NCBI RefSeq assembly: GCF_014905175.1
Contig: NC_057792.1
Location: 12,069,321-12,133,320 of the forward strand
Length of the DNA: 64,000 nucleotides
Reading direction: 5' to 3'
Source: Aphidius gifuensis
Taxonomy: Eukaryota > Arthropoda > Insecta > Hymenoptera > Braconidae
Position numbers and translations under genes: made by a program. How positions within the stretch are numbered: the first letter of the stretch is position 1; each line of letters begins with the position of its first letter. Positions 1 through 11,745 of this stretch are shown here, one piece after another. The notes under the pieces were generated by a model that saw only the letters and a list, made by a program, of their open reading frames with translations, did no database searches and was not told where the DNA came from.

Positions 1-1
1 T

Positions 2-538
2 GATATTTTTGGACGACAATCAAAAAATAAAAGTTCATTACAAAGTGTTCGAGGTCCTCCAGGTGATGGTTTCAAACGAACATCAGATGGATATTATAAT
101 ATAAATAATAAACAATTGTGTAATGTTGCTGATCCATCGGAATCAAATGATGCAACATCTGTTAAAATTACCAAGACAATTATAAAAAAAGAAACACGAA
201 TTTTATATCAATTGAATAAATCTCTACGTGATGATGTTGATAATAATAATATAGTAACCAATTTACTTCAGTCTCAATTTCAAGAGTTCATTAAGAATTA
301 TCGTCTTGAATTTGATACAGCGCAAAGTCTTCCACTTCAAAATATAGAATCTATTCAGACATTGGCGTCCAGATTAACTTCATCGAATAGAGCTTTTGAG
401 AATTTTAAACTAAGTTTTGAAAAATCACTCAACACATTGAGCACTGAAATTGGAAATTTCGAAATTAAAATAATAAAAAAACTGACAATCTTGGATAATC
501 ATCTCAGGATACTTGAAAATCGTTCTAATGGATCATAA
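2..538 (+). CDS. Polinton-associated fibre-like protein, 5' truncated by window edge
   Basis: The reading frame is open from base 2, so the gene begins outside the window. The visible product is about 178 residues. It starts with a collagen-like stretch (GPPGDGFKR) followed by a short turn-rich segment and then a long helical, probably coiled-coil region ending NHLRILENRSNGS. It sits immediately upstream of an integrase in the same direction, the usual neighbourhood for structural or accessory genes of Polinton/Maverick elements. I recall similar GPPG-containing proteins from insect Polintons, but no function is known to me; a virion fibre or attachment role is inference from the collagen-like motif and helix. 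An ATG-initiated start cannot be chosen because the 5' end is missing. The frame looks intact up to its TAA. Confidence 0.5.
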   Translation, partial: DIFGRQSKNKSSLQSVRGPPGDGFKRTSDGYYNINNKQLCNVADPSESNDATSVKITKTIIKKETRILYQLNKSLRDDVDNNNIVTNLLQSQFQEFIKNYRLEFDTAQSLPLQNIESIQTLASRLTSSNRAFENFKLSFEKSLNTLSTEIGNFEIKIIKKLTILDNHLRILENRSNGS

Positions 539-541
539 AAA

Positions 542-1466
542 AGCAGTAGTTGCTCATGAACTACACAGACCTGCTCTCAAAAATTATACTCGTCGTCATG
601 TTTATATTTATTTTTATACATTAAAGGATTGGATGAAACTTGGCAAGCAAATCTTGTTGATATGCAAGCTTATACGTCTGTTAACCGAAACTATAAATAT
701 TTTCTTACAATTATTGATATATTTTCGAAATTTGCATGGGCTATACCAAGAAAATCAAAAACTGGGAAAGATGTTACAGCAGCGATGAAATCTGTGCTTG
801 ATGGACGTATACCACAAAAATTACATGTTGAGCAAAGGAAAAGAATTTTACAACAAGAAATTTGAAGCTCTTTTGCAAAAACATAATATACATATGTACT
901 CAACATACAGCAATCTCAAAGCATCAATTGTTGAACGCTTCAATAGGACATTGAAGAATAAAATGTGGGAAAAATTTACTTATCAAGGATCCTACAAGTG
1001 GTTAGAAATTTTACCACATCTGCTTGAAAATTATAATAATTCAAAACACAGAACAATAAAGATGAAACCAATAGATGTTACGAAAGAAAATGAAAAACAA
1101 CTATTGAGAAATATTTGTAAAAAATTTCAACAAAATTGTGATATCAAAAATAAATTCAAGATTGGTGATAAAGTTCGAATTAGTAAATATAAAACTGTTT
1201 TTGAAAAAGGTTATACACCAAACTTCACAACAGAAATATTTACAATCAAGGAAGTGAAATATACAGATCCAGTGACATATAAACTCATAGATTATAAAAA
1301 TAATCCGATTGAAGGAGGATTCTACGAAGAAGAGTTAACTGAAGTTAAATATCCTGATATTTATTTAGTTGAAAAAATTGTGAAAAAACGTGGCGATAAG
1401 TTATATGTAAAATGGTTAAGTTTTGACGATACACATAATAGTTGGATAAATAAATCAGATCTGTAA
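542..1466 (+). pseudogene. Polinton/Maverick retroviral-type integrase (broken)
   Basis: This encodes a DDE integrase, the enzyme that inserts the linear element into chromosomal DNA. The N-terminal ELHRPALKNYTRR piece, the core (QANLVDMQAY with the first Asp, then FLTIIDIFSKFAWAIPRKSKTGKDV) and the core end (SIVERFNRTLKNKMW with the catalytic Glu) lie in different frames. The expected second Asp is read as Glu in LHVE and is followed by a frameshift near 831-845. The C-terminus (about 1350-1466) is a chromodomain: YLVEKIVKKR...VKWLSFDDTHNSW. Chromodomain integrases of this shape are typical of Polintons. At least two frameshifts (about 600-640 and 840) make the copy dead. It is convergent with the polymerase, with only about 60 bases between the two stops. 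Confidence 0.85.
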
Positions 1467-1526
1467 AAAAAAAATAAATGTTTTTTTTTTTTTTTAATAA
1501 AATAAACTCTGTGAAAAATATTTTAA

Positions 1527-4500
1527 TTATCTTTTTATTTTATAACCCCATGGTACAGTATCCGTAGTATTTAGTAACAATGGTCTCTTATCATCTAACC
1601 AACTTAAAGCTATTTTCTTTTGTGCAATTGTATTTACTTTATGTTTTTTACTTCTAATTAGATATTGAGTTTTTGTTAATAAATTATGTTCAAAAAGACA
1701 ATTTTTATAATCATCAAAGGTAATTTCTTTTAAAGTTGAACCTTTAACACCTTTGGCTTTTTTAGCATCTTTTTTTTCTCCGAGTACACGGAATGTATAG
1801 AGTTTAGCTCTTCAACCAATAAATTCAGTTATAATTTTTCCACAACTTTCTTCTTTTATTAATCCTAGTACTTTTTTATTTACACGATGCATTTCAAAAA
1901 TATTATCTTGAGAATAATCAGACGTATCGAATTTATGTAAATTTTTTTTTCATTTCTTCATAAATATTAAAATTAAAATCATATAACAAACTATCTGTGT
2001 CGTGGTACATTAATTTCGCATTGTTACCAAATCTAGATTTTATATAATTATAATGAAAATCATATAGACATGTTTTTGATATATCAAGTATTGAAAATCC
2101 TACATAAACTGGTTTATTGAAATGAATTTTTGTCCGATTCCTTTCAATAATAACAATGTCTTCTCCAAATACTGTGAGGCTATGGAAATTCGGTTGTTGA
2201 ATGTAGTATTTAGCACCATATCTGTTTTCCCATCTGGTGACCATTTTAACATCTTTTTGCTTTCTTACATTTTCAATACATTATACAGCATTATTCAAAA
2301 GTTTATAATAATCTTTTTCAAATTGAGTTGTTGCCTCTTGTCTTTTTTTCGTATTCAAATCTATGTATTTTTTAGACCAAGATGACTGTCTAAATTTGAG
2401 AACTCGATGAATTTTCAATAATTTCATACCGAATTTAAATATTGTTTGAGATTTTTATAATGAATAATATATTTTTCTTTTGGATAAAAAGTTGTCATTA
2501 GTTTGCATTGTTTAGAATTAGGTGGTATTTTGTGCTCTGGACACAATGGAAGATCTTGATGGAGTTCATGTAATTCTTCAGGATATTCAAGATCGACTTC
2601 ATAAATATAGCCTGTAGAAGAGTCGTCAGGTGTTGATAAAATGTCTTCTAAAGACCACTGATTATTATCCCACTCAAATCCACCGTATGAAAGATGTTGT
2701 GACATTGCCATTCCATATAAATTATTAACATCAAAGTACATGAGGTATGACTCATCTTTGATTGTATCATACTCCATACCCATGTATGGATTGTTGGCTT
2801 TTGCATAATGATTCAGACATACAGCTACTCCACCTCGTATTCCTTTCTCGATGAATAAGAGTTGTTCAGCATCTGTTAGTAATTCCAATTTTACACCAGT
2901 ACATTTCAGCATACAATCCCATGAGAATCCTGGTGTTGTATAGTAATGAAGAGGATCCAAGTTGTATGATGATAAACAGTTTTTACAAAAATTTTCAAAA
3001 ATATCAGCTAACAACAAAACATCTGTACGTAAATATAAATCTGAATAGTCACCAAGTGTTTTAATTTCAAATTTTTTCCAAACTGTTTGGGCATGTTCAT
3101 AATCATCATTTGAAATATTGCTGTTATTTAATCTTGAATAAAATTGATCAATAAATGGAAGTTTCATATCTTCTAATCTATTCCAGCTATTGATGTATTC
3201 ATATGGAAATACTCCTTTTCTTTTTAATAATTGAAATTTTTCTGGATCTTTACAATATTTTTTAGTAATTTTCTTATCGCATACAGCTAAGTTTGAAGCC
3301 AGTTTGTTAAGACTAGTTGCCATAAATCTGTAGGAGTCGATAAATCTTAAATTTACTAGTCGGCTACCTCGTTTATTTAAACATGGATACTTGATTTCTT
3401 TTGTAAAAGATATATATTTTTCTTTGTTGATCAGTAAAATTCTAATTGGGCCCTCAAACATGTTTGCTAGAGTTTCCAAAAAAAAGTGTGAGTCATAACC
3501 TGAAAGATTATGAAATATTACTGGTATCGTAAGTGAATCTGTATAGTTGTCATTACATTCAGGATGAGCTGCTCCACGATAATGGCCTGTGTAATGGCAG
3601 TGATCGTGATGCCTGATCTGTGCAGGAGAAAATTCATTTTCACAAATATGATATATTTGAGCTGTTTGAAAATCCATGATTTGTTCTTGAGTAAGAGGCT
3701 CCATTGGTATTGGATTATTCGAAATGTCATTTACTTGTTTCGTTCTTTCTCGAAGTTCTCTGACAAACCACTCTATACAATCAGGACCACGACGTGACTT
3801 GAATTCTGACAGAGACTTGTCATATGTACAATGAAAATAATATGCAGCACTGTGCGGCACATGATTGTCTGAATACTCTGAATCATTCTCTCCAGGTTCT
3901 AAAATACATTCAAGATCTGCATAGATGACAAATGGTGCTGGTTCTTTGAATCGGTGATTTTTAAATTTTAATATATTTTCACCTTCTTCTGGTAAAATCA
4001 TTCTCACTTTATTATTATTTTCACAGTCAGTTAAATGTTTTTCATATGAATTTTGAATTTTGAAATGACAAAGACAACGACCACACAACCACTTTTTATG
4101 ATAATTTTTCGAAATTTGTGAACTGACAAGGCGTGACAAATTTCGTATCCAAGCAAAATGAAATATTGGTTCATCAGTTGACAATCCACTATTCATAATG
4201 AGTAAATGAATTGTGTGTTTTAATGACTTGTGTTTACTCAAATACACTGGTGCTATTTCATATTTATCATAAATACCGTAGACATTTATTGATAAATCAT
4301 TCATAATCTCAAATTTTGGAATGTCACATAACATTATTGGAAAATTTATCCCATCATATTTTAGAACTGTCTCAAAATCAGGGTATGATGTGGTACGATA
4401 GCTGTGCGATTGAGCTGGATACAAAGCCGCTGTGATTGCATACAAAAAACAGTACTCATCATTATTTTTAATATTCAAAACTGCTTTTTTTATTTGGATA

Positions 4501-4735
4501 CTCTTTGGCAATTCGATAAATGTTGATAAACTACCTCTCAATGGCTCATAACGATTAATATTAATCATCAAATTAATAATTGCTCTTAATGTCCACCCAG
4601 AATCTTTTTCTTGAAAATCTTTGTGAGAAATTTTTTTGTTAAGTTGTCATTGAACCAATTTTTCAAGTCAGTAGTTGGTAATATCGCTTGATTTTTTGTA
4701 TTAAAATATTTTGTCTCATCGATAGGTTCACTATT
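1527..4735 (-). pseudogene. Polinton protein-primed type B DNA polymerase (broken)
   Basis: Family B polymerase that replicates the linear element from a terminal protein. The largest open piece (4571-2424) carries exonuclease motifs YADLECILEP (about residue 216), HNLSGYDSHFF (about 355) and YLRTDVLLLADIFENF (about 515), then polymerase motif A YFDVNNLYGMAM (about 613). A frameshift near 2424, a stop at 2281-2283 inside motif B, and another frameshift near 1933 follow; motif C (YHDTDSLL) survives. The C-terminal segment runs to a TAA at 1527-1529 and includes one more stop after EFIG. The first reading piece uses TTG as its apparent start; the frame is in fact open further upstream (DSGWTLRAIINLM), cut by a seven-A run near 4635. 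Orientation is opposite to the integrase. Confidence 0.88.
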
Positions 4736-5177
4736 TTTTCACTTTTAAATTTTCATGATTTTTGAGAATATTTTTTAAACGGTTAATTGTCATCTTTTTA
4801 GAATCCTCTAAAAATGAATGTATATCAGTATGTTGAAGATTAACGATAGTCACTGATCGTATTCGACCCTGGAATGCTGAATCACCATCTAGCCACTTCA
4901 CTCTATCACTCAGTTTTTTAATATGTCCAACACCAGCACCATGTTTTCGTTCACTTTTAAATTTTTCATTCAATGATCTTAGTTGGGATATTGTTGTTTG
5001 AATTCTTAATTTATTACCAATTGTTTTGGCAGCTTTCAATGCTTTATTTATAAGCCGAATATTTTTTTTTCCGAATTTCAACCAATTTTCTGTTTGATCT
5101 GGCGTACGAATTATTTTATATGCTCCATCCATAATCTTTATCAATTTGAGACATTGCTCTGAACTCATGTTGTTCAT
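4731..5177 (-). pseudogene. N-terminal region of the Polinton polymerase ORF
   Basis: A 148-residue Lys-rich, helical product beginning MNNMSSEQCLKLIKIMDGAY. Its frame breaks in an A-run at about 4735; the adjacent +1 frame carries DLKNWFNDNL and, after one more homopolymer shift, leads straight into the large polymerase ORF. In related elements I recall this segment being the N-terminal extension of a polymerase of roughly 1100-1200 residues, so I treat it as one gene split by indels rather than a separate protein. The ATG at 5177 is the only upstream Met. A stand-alone role, such as terminal protein, cannot be excluded. Confidence 0.6.
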
Positions 5178-5379
5178 TTATTTGAATGCTCACGTAATCA
5201 AAAAGATCGATAATCTGACAGAGCCGTATACCTTACAGGCTTTATATAGCATAAGTATTTGAACAGTACTCATCATAAAAGGAATCAAGGTATATATTTT
5301 TTTTTATTTTATTTTTTTTATTTTTATTTTTGGAACAATTCATTTTATATAAAAAAAATTTTTTTTTACAGAAAATAAA

Positions 5380-5684
5380 ATGAATTTTCTATCAGCAATC
5401 AATGTGGCTGCAGCAATTTACTATTGATAAAAATGTCTGATTTAACTCCTGGAGCTGAATACAAGATCACTCAAATTCGAAAAGCAAATACAAAATATGG
5501 AGTGAAAAGCATTGTGACAATTCAACATGAGTTTAATATGTTTTTACCCAATAAGATATCAATATTTTTGGAGGAAGATAAAGAATTTGAGGAGCTCAAA
5601 ACTATGGTAGATGGTGACCATCTTGGTATGCGTACTCAACAAGTAGCACCGAACATTTTCTTATGTGAATTTATCGCTGTTTAA
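5380..5684 (+). pseudogene. Small Polinton accessory protein, probably frameshifted
   Basis: Two overlapping pieces are seen. ATG at 5380 opens MNFLSAINVAAAIYY and stops after 15 codons. The main frame has its first ATG at 5433 and gives an 83-residue protein starting MSDLTPGAEYKIT, with a beta-rich pattern (SIVTIQHEFNMFLPNKISIF) ending at a TAA at 5682. I recall similar short proteins with an FLPxR/K-type motif from insect Polintons, where the hydrophobic start is fused to the YKI region. A one-base loss near 5425 would explain the split. A strong polypyrimidine-AG at 5361-5371 lies just before the first ATG and could be a 3' splice site. Function is unknown. Confidence 0.45.
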
Positions 5685-6312
5685 GAATAATCGATTGAAA
5701 ATGTAATTTTGAAAACGAAAAAAAAAATTATCAAGGAAAAATGTAATTATTTAAATAAATAAAATTGATAAAAAAAAAAAAAATATTTCTTACAATTTCT
5801 TCAAAATAAATGGAAATAAGAAAAAAATATAATTTATAAAAATTGTAAAAAAAAAACTAAAACGAAAATAAATAAATATATTTATCAAAAATCTAAGATG
5901 AAAATTCAAAACGAATGCTGAAAAATATTTATAAAAAAAAAACAATATATACTTTATTTTTTTTTTGTTTCAAATGGAATATGTTGATAAAATTATTGAA
6001 AACACAAAAAATTTCGTGATATGATTTTTTTTTTATTCAAAAAAAAACAAAAAAAATGATTACATTGTTTTTTTTTATTAAAAAAGAATCATGTAAATTA
6101 TTTTTTTTCAAAACTGATTGTGTATTTTTTTTTTTTTTTTATTCATAATTTAATTTTTTTATTATTTTTCAATTTTTTTTAAATATTGTGTATTTTTTGG
6201 TACTGCATACGTTCATATTCAGAGTAGTTTCGTATCCATGATATTTTATTTATTTTTCTTTAATAAAATATAACTTGTTGTCGTCTTCTTTGATCTTAGT
6301 ATTCAATTTCAA
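5685..6312. other. AT-rich non-coding stretch
   Basis: About 630 bases of A/T homopolymers and near-homopolymers. I see no coding frame, repeat unit or RNA gene in it. Confidence 0.6.
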
Positions 6313-6406
6313 AGTTTCTGGATTTATCAATTGTTATGTGAGGAGACTTCGCAGCCAAAAATTATTAGAAAGTGTTCTCACATAACAATTGAATGATCCA
6401 GAAACA
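6313..6406. repeat. Hairpin with 30-bp arms (pre-miRNA-like or MITE remnant)
   Basis: Arms at 6313-6342 and 6377-6406 are reverse complements at about 26 of 30 positions, including an uninterrupted CAATTGTTATGTGAG block next to the 34-base loop. The mismatches cluster toward the open end. The size (94 nt) and near-perfect stem resemble a microRNA precursor, though a tiny inverted-repeat element would look the same. Confidence 0.6.
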
Positions 6407-6469
6407 TTTAAATAAATTCGTTGATAAAATCTGTTCACTTTATTTTATTATTCAATCTTTAATGTGTAG

Positions 6470-6625
6470 TCTTAACGCGGGTATCATGCATAGGGAGGAG
6501 TGGTCAAGCGTTGTGAGGCGGTGCGTGGGTGGAAAATACGCGAGGGAGCGGTCACGCATATAAGTGGGTGTTGCTCGCGGCTAGAGTGAGAAACGCATGC
6601 TACCTTCGTACTCATCTCGACTCCT
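6470..6625 (+). promoter_or_regulatory. GC-rich, TATA-containing promoter-like island
   Basis: A sharp rise in GC within AT-rich DNA, with CATATAAGTGG at about 6557-6567 followed by CTCGCGGCTAGAGTGAG. No ORF follows before 8535, so this would be a remnant promoter, possibly of an LTR. Only base composition and the TATA-like box support it. Confidence 0.25.
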
Positions 6626-7792
6626 AATACTTTGTTTAAAATTTCTCCTATTTTAAATAGTTTTAAATAGATTTTTATTATTAATTTTATTATTACTCAA
6701 TATTGTTATAATTATTAATCAGTATTACTATTATTTATTATTATTTTAATAAATATTGATTATTATTATCATTATCAACAAGTATTACTATTATTCACAT
6801 TATTATTTTCATTTTACTATTATTAATATTATTATTATTGTAGCGCGTAACATAGTCACATATAATAATATAGGTATACTGGTGGCCTTATGTGACATCG
6901 GTGACTGATGTATGTGTGTAATGTGTGGATGTATGTAGAGGAGAGAGGAGAGTCACATGGCGACGGAGAGACTGTCTAAAGGGACAGTGCTATTTTTTTC
7001 TATGCTGCCGTCACTTGTGTAACTACCGGCGTGCCGGCAAGTAACAAACCATCACAAGTACAATTAAATTTACAAATAAAATAAATCAAAGAAAAACGTG
7101 GTTGAGTAAAATTAAATATACATTGTACGTACAAATTTCTCAATTAACCTGAAGGTTATTGTATCAATAACTATTATTACAATAACAACAAAACAACAAT
7201 TATATTTTAAATTGTCCAAGTGGAAATTATCTGAACAACATTATTGGCATTCAGGACGGCGTCCATTCGGTGAAAATTCACCGCCAATATTTTGTTCATA
7301 CCAACAACATCAACACAGTATTTGGAACAATCTGATATATTTGGTAACTGGCTGTAAAATAAAGAAATCAATATAATTTGTCATCATTGGGTCTGATCAA
7401 CCCGGACAACATCATCATTCTTGTCAACATCATCATCCAGAGCAACACGTAAAACAAGGTTGTAAAATAATTGTATGAATAATGTGTGTGTGTGAGCATG
7501 TGTGCGAATAGGGTCACCAAATTAATTTAATAAAATACAACAATACTTGATTAATATAATATAAATTGTTGTGCTATTATTATTTAAAATACCTAGACAT
7601 TTTCAGGTTAAATTTAATAAATTTGTTTGTTAATTTTTTTTAAAAACAATCTTCATAATATCACATAAATTTAAAATAATAAAAAATAAAAATTTAGAAT
7701 ATTACATTATTATTATTATTATTATTTATTATTAATATATAATTATTATTATTTGTTATTAAAAAAAATTGAATAATATTCTCATTCATCCC
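6626..7792. other. Non-coding, ATT-rich and mixed sequence; possible LTR start near 6839
   Basis: Contains degenerate (ATT)n tracts at 6665-6840 and 7700-7760, a CCGGCGTGCCGG near-palindrome near 7026-7037, and a TGTAGCGCG sequence at 6839 that could begin an LTR. No reading frame of note. Confidence 0.4.
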
Positions 7793-8003
7793 GAATCTTC
7801 TACGAACCTTCTCGAATGTTCTAGAACCGTCTCGTAGATTCTAGAAACTTCGAGATTTTTACCCCTGCCCCCGATCTGACCCCCCGATCCCGACCCCTGT
7901 CCCCTGGTCCCCTCACCATGGCCTAGAACCGGCCCTATATAACTACTTTAAGACCATGACTTGAAGTCAGGTCTCATAACGTTTATATTTGTATTCAAAT
8001 AAA
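7793..8003 (+). promoter_or_regulatory. Heat-shock-element array, TATA box and poly(A) signal (LTR-like U3-R)
   Basis: Alternating GAA/TTC pentamers form five consecutive 5-bp-phased units at 7804, 7809, 7814, 7819 and 7824, preceded by a GAAtcTTC pair at 7793-7800, and three more units at 7839-7851. This matches the HSF binding consensus nGAAn in alternating orientation. A C-rich spacer leads to TATATAA at 7936-7942, and AATAAA lies at 7998-8003, only about 30 bases after the expected transcription start. Such a short start-to-poly(A) interval is typical of the R region of an LTR. No matching second LTR or primer-binding site is identified, so a solo or diverged LTR is the best guess. Confidence 0.5.
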
Positions 8004-8534
8004 TAATATTTTATAATTTTTGATAAAACTTAACATTATAACTAATATTAATTTTGATACTTAAATTGTTTTTATAATAAATAATCTTGTTGTTTGTCTG
8101 CCATAATTATTGTCTTGTCAAGTAATTTATAGTGCTACCCTTGATTTTACCTTTTCAGTGACTTAATTTTAACATTCTTTACTCGGCCCTCTCTCCACGA
8201 ACCAGCATACTGAACGACCCAGGCAAACCCCTCAACTTAGTTTTAGAATTATAATTTCAGGAACGGATCAACATCTATGGATATCGTTGGATTAATTGGA
8301 TTATTCGGATTTTCGTGACTATCGTGATTATTGTGGTTATTTGGCTATTTGGTATTTGGTATTTGGTATTTGTTTATTTGGCTATTCGTCTATTTGTATA
8401 TTTGGTTAGTTTTAGTGACGTTTTTCCAGTAAGTTTTAGCGTCGTAGAGAAAAATTTACTATCCCCCCCTTTATCTAAAATAATTCGTTGATCCTCGACC
8501 CGAACTAAATTCTAGAATTGAGTGAGAAGATAAC
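8004..8534. other. Non-coding spacer with short TTTGG-rich repeats
   Basis: No ORF. Around 8338-8405 the sequence repeats TATTTGG/TTTGGTA in near-tandem form. The beginning may be U5 or leader of the LTR-like element just upstream. Confidence 0.4.
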
Positions 8535-9885
8535 ATGTCACGTTACAGTACAGATGTTCTTCTTTTAGCTGATATATTTGAAAATTTTAGATATTTTTGT
8601 TTGAAAACCTATAACTTAGATCCAGCTCATTATTACACTCTCGCAGGGTTGAGTTTAAACACAATGTTAAAATATACAGAGATTGAGTTGGAATTATCAA
8701 TAGATGCTGATAAATTATCGTTTATTGAGGGGGGTATGAGAGATGGCTTATCCCAATGTTCACATCGTCATGTCATTGCAAACAAAAAGTATATGAAAGA
8801 ATACAATCCAAATATTAGAGATTCATATTTAATGTACTGTGAAATAACTGTGAAATAACTTTGATATCATTCATTACGATCTATTGGTGATGATGCTGAG
8901 TGGGGCTATATTTTGGAAACAGATCTGGACTATCCGGTAGAGCTTCATGATGAACATAGGGATTTACCTTTGGCACCAGAACGACAAATACCTCCTTTAT
9001 CAACAAGTAAACCCCCAAAATTATTAGCAACTCTTTATCCTCAAGAAAAGTATGTGATTCATGATAGAAATTTGAAACAATACGTATCTTTGAGGATGAC
9101 AATTAAAAAAGTACATAGATTTTCGAAATTCAAACAACGAGCTTGGTTAAAACCATATATTGACTTAAATATTGAATTACGTACCAAGGCAACATCACTC
9201 TTTGCTAAAAATCTATTTAAATCATTTATTAATATTTGTTTTGGTAAAATGTTGGAGTCAACACGTTCACAAAGAATAATTAAATTAGTATCAAGATATG
9301 GTGGTCGAGGTGGGGAAAGAGCTTTGATATCGAAACCTAATTTTAACTCATTCATTATTGATGATTTAGTTATTGTTGAAATGAAAAGATTGAGTATCCT
9401 TTTTGATAAACCAATATATGGTGGTTTTACTATTTTAGATATTTCAAAAACAGTCATTTACGATTCTTATTATATTTATATAAAAAAGGAATTTAAAGAT
9501 AATATTAATTTTGTATATATGGATACTGATAGTGCAATTTTAGAGATTTTTACACCAGATATCTATGAGTTTATTCGTAGAGAATGTAGAAATTTTGATA
9601 CATCTGATTACTCTCTAAATAATCGATATAACATTCCTTAAAAAAATAAAAAAGTACCAAGTATTATGAAGTCATGCAATGGGAAAATTATGAAGGAATT
9701 TGTTGGGTTACGTTCGAAAGCATATCCATTTCTAGTTGAAGATGAGACTTGTGTCAATAATGTAAAACGTCATAAAAAAGCTAAAGGAGAAAAGACAACA
9801 TTGTTGGATATATTGCCCGTTAAGGGATTTATATCTAGTAATGATTTCAGGATAGATGTTTTAAATAATCAACACAATAATATTT
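8535..9885 (+). pseudogene. Second Polinton type B DNA polymerase, C-terminal half (broken)
   Basis: Starts abruptly at the third exonuclease motif (YSTDVLLLADIFENFRYF) and runs through LDPAHYYTLAGLS. Motif A is destroyed: after SYLMY the frame gives CEITVK and a stop near 8856. The frame from 8881 continues with ETDLDYPVELHDEHRDLPLAP, motif B FINICFGKMLES and motif C YMDTDSAIL, and stops at 9641. The segment from 9666 carries FVGLRSKAYPF and KRHKKAKGEK before drifting into unrelated sequence. It is clearly diverged from the polymerase at 1527-4735, so it comes from another Polinton lineage. No other Polinton gene accompanies it. Confidence 0.85.
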
Positions 9886-10261
9886 TATGTTTGTTATCGT
9901 TTAATTTTAATTTTTGTCATTTAAATTACTATTTAAATTTTATAGTATTGTTCAATTCATTTATTAAATTAGTTTTGAATTTATTTTATTGAAGTATTAA
10001 TTTATCTAAGTCGATTTTTAGTCAGCGCAAGTGACAAGAGAGAGATTCGTAAGCTACGAGACTGCGAATGCAACTAACTGAAGAAAGGTCAAAGAAGCTA
10101 ACTAGCTCCTGGGCCTCAACATGAAAATTCTGGAAAATTCTAATTGAAAAATGGAGAATCTAATTGATTGAATTATTGATCTATGATGTTAGCGCAGAAT
10201 ATCATGACTCTAGATTGAAAGAATTACATAATAATATAATTAACTGAATTTAGTATATTAT

Positions 10262-10610
10262 ACCCCGAGTGGAAAAAATATATTTAATTTATATTTAATG
10301 GAAATATAGATTAAATTTGATGGATATACAGTTTTGGACATACTAAAAGTAAATTAAAAAAAAATTTAGAAAAGATTTAAAACAAATATAAATTAAATTT
10401 AGAATATGTTCAAGTTTGGACACACTAAAATTAAACTTTTTCTAAATTTTTTCTTTATTTTTTTTTTTTTTAAATTTTTTTAAATCTAATTTTCGTATGT
10501 CCAAAACTGTATATATTTCGAATTTAATTCATATTTTTTCTAAATTTTTTCTAAATATAAAATAAATTTATTTCATATTTCCAATGAATATATTTTTTCC
10601 ACTTGGGACA
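10262..10610. mobile_element. Foldback/MITE-like element, about 350 bp
   Basis: The left end (CCCCGAGTGGAAAAAATAT) and right end (reverse complement CCCAAGTGGAAAAAATAT) are inverted repeats, and the complementarity extends inward (GTTTTGGACATAC versus GTATGTCCAAAAC) around a centre near 10440. Non-coding and A/T-rich. It has no transposase, so it would depend on one in trans. Confidence 0.7.
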
Positions 10611-10625
10611 GAGCAACATCCTAAC

Positions 10626-10656
<31 letters not shown>

Positions 10657-11404
10657 GACCTATTCAAATAAAAAAAATATTTTTTTTTTTGGCCTCCAGT
10701 GCGTGAAAATTTTTGTTCTCAATGAAAATGACAAAATAGATTAAAAATTTTTTTTTTCCGATTTTTATTGAAACGTCACAAAGGCATAATTGATTTTCAT
10801 CGGAATAAATCACGACCAAAGCGCGGTGTCAACTAAAAACAGTCACAACTTGGCCAATTTTAAAGATAGAGAGGTTTTATTATGCTTGTTTTAAAGATTA
10901 ATAAAAACTCTACAACTAATTTCTCATGATTTTTTATGCTACTATTTCCGTTTCGTTCGAAAAACAAACAATTGTCGTTACCAGAAGCTAATTTTCGATT
11001 CATTAGTAAATAAAATGCATATAAGTTGTTTATTTATGACGATAATGTTTTTAAAAAAAATTGCATTTTCAAGGCCTTCAAAAGAGGAACATTTTCATCT
11101 TATTACTTTTTTTGTCAGATTAATATTTAATAATGAATAAACCGTAAGTAGGTCAATATCAAATTTTTTACTCACTGAAAATTAAAAAAAAAACTGATAA
11201 ATTTGTATTATCTCTGAAAAAATTTCTTGATAAGATCATCATAGGCTTTGATTTAACTGTTATTCTTTATTGCAGCGAAAAAACTAAAATATGTAAAGAA
11301 AAAACATAAAATGAGTTAAAAAACAAGTGTTCTAAATAATCGTTCGATTTTATTTCAACAAAAAAAAATTTCAGCATGAATATTACATCCCAGGTAGGAG
11401 TAAA

Positions 11405-11610
11405 CGATTGTGCCAGGCTTGGCACAAGCTTGTGCACAAGGCTCACATGCTTGTGTCTAGCTTGTGCTACAAGCTTGTGCCAAGGTTGTTAAGTGATTGG
11501 AAATGTGCCTATGTTACAAGCTTGATGACAAGCCTTGTGCCAAGGCTCGTGTCCCAGCCTCGTGTCAAGACTCGTATTCCAGCCTTGTGCCGAGGAGCTT
11601 GACTCCAGAA
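11405..11610. repeat. CTTGTGCC-rich minisatellite
   Basis: Degenerate repeats of about 10-12 bp built from AAGCTTGTGC, AAGGCTTGTG and GCCTCGTGTC. Related CTCGTGTC/GAGGCT units reappear at 11999-12092. An ORF through it is a by-product of the repeat. Confidence 0.6.
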
Positions 11611-11745
11611 GCTTCAAAAACAATTTAAAAATATAAATAAATTATTATGGTTAATCTATTATTATTGTTAATTTAATAATTCCGACATTGTTATTTTTTA
11701 ATTCAGACAATTCTATTAAACGATAATAATTAAACGAAAAACTAG

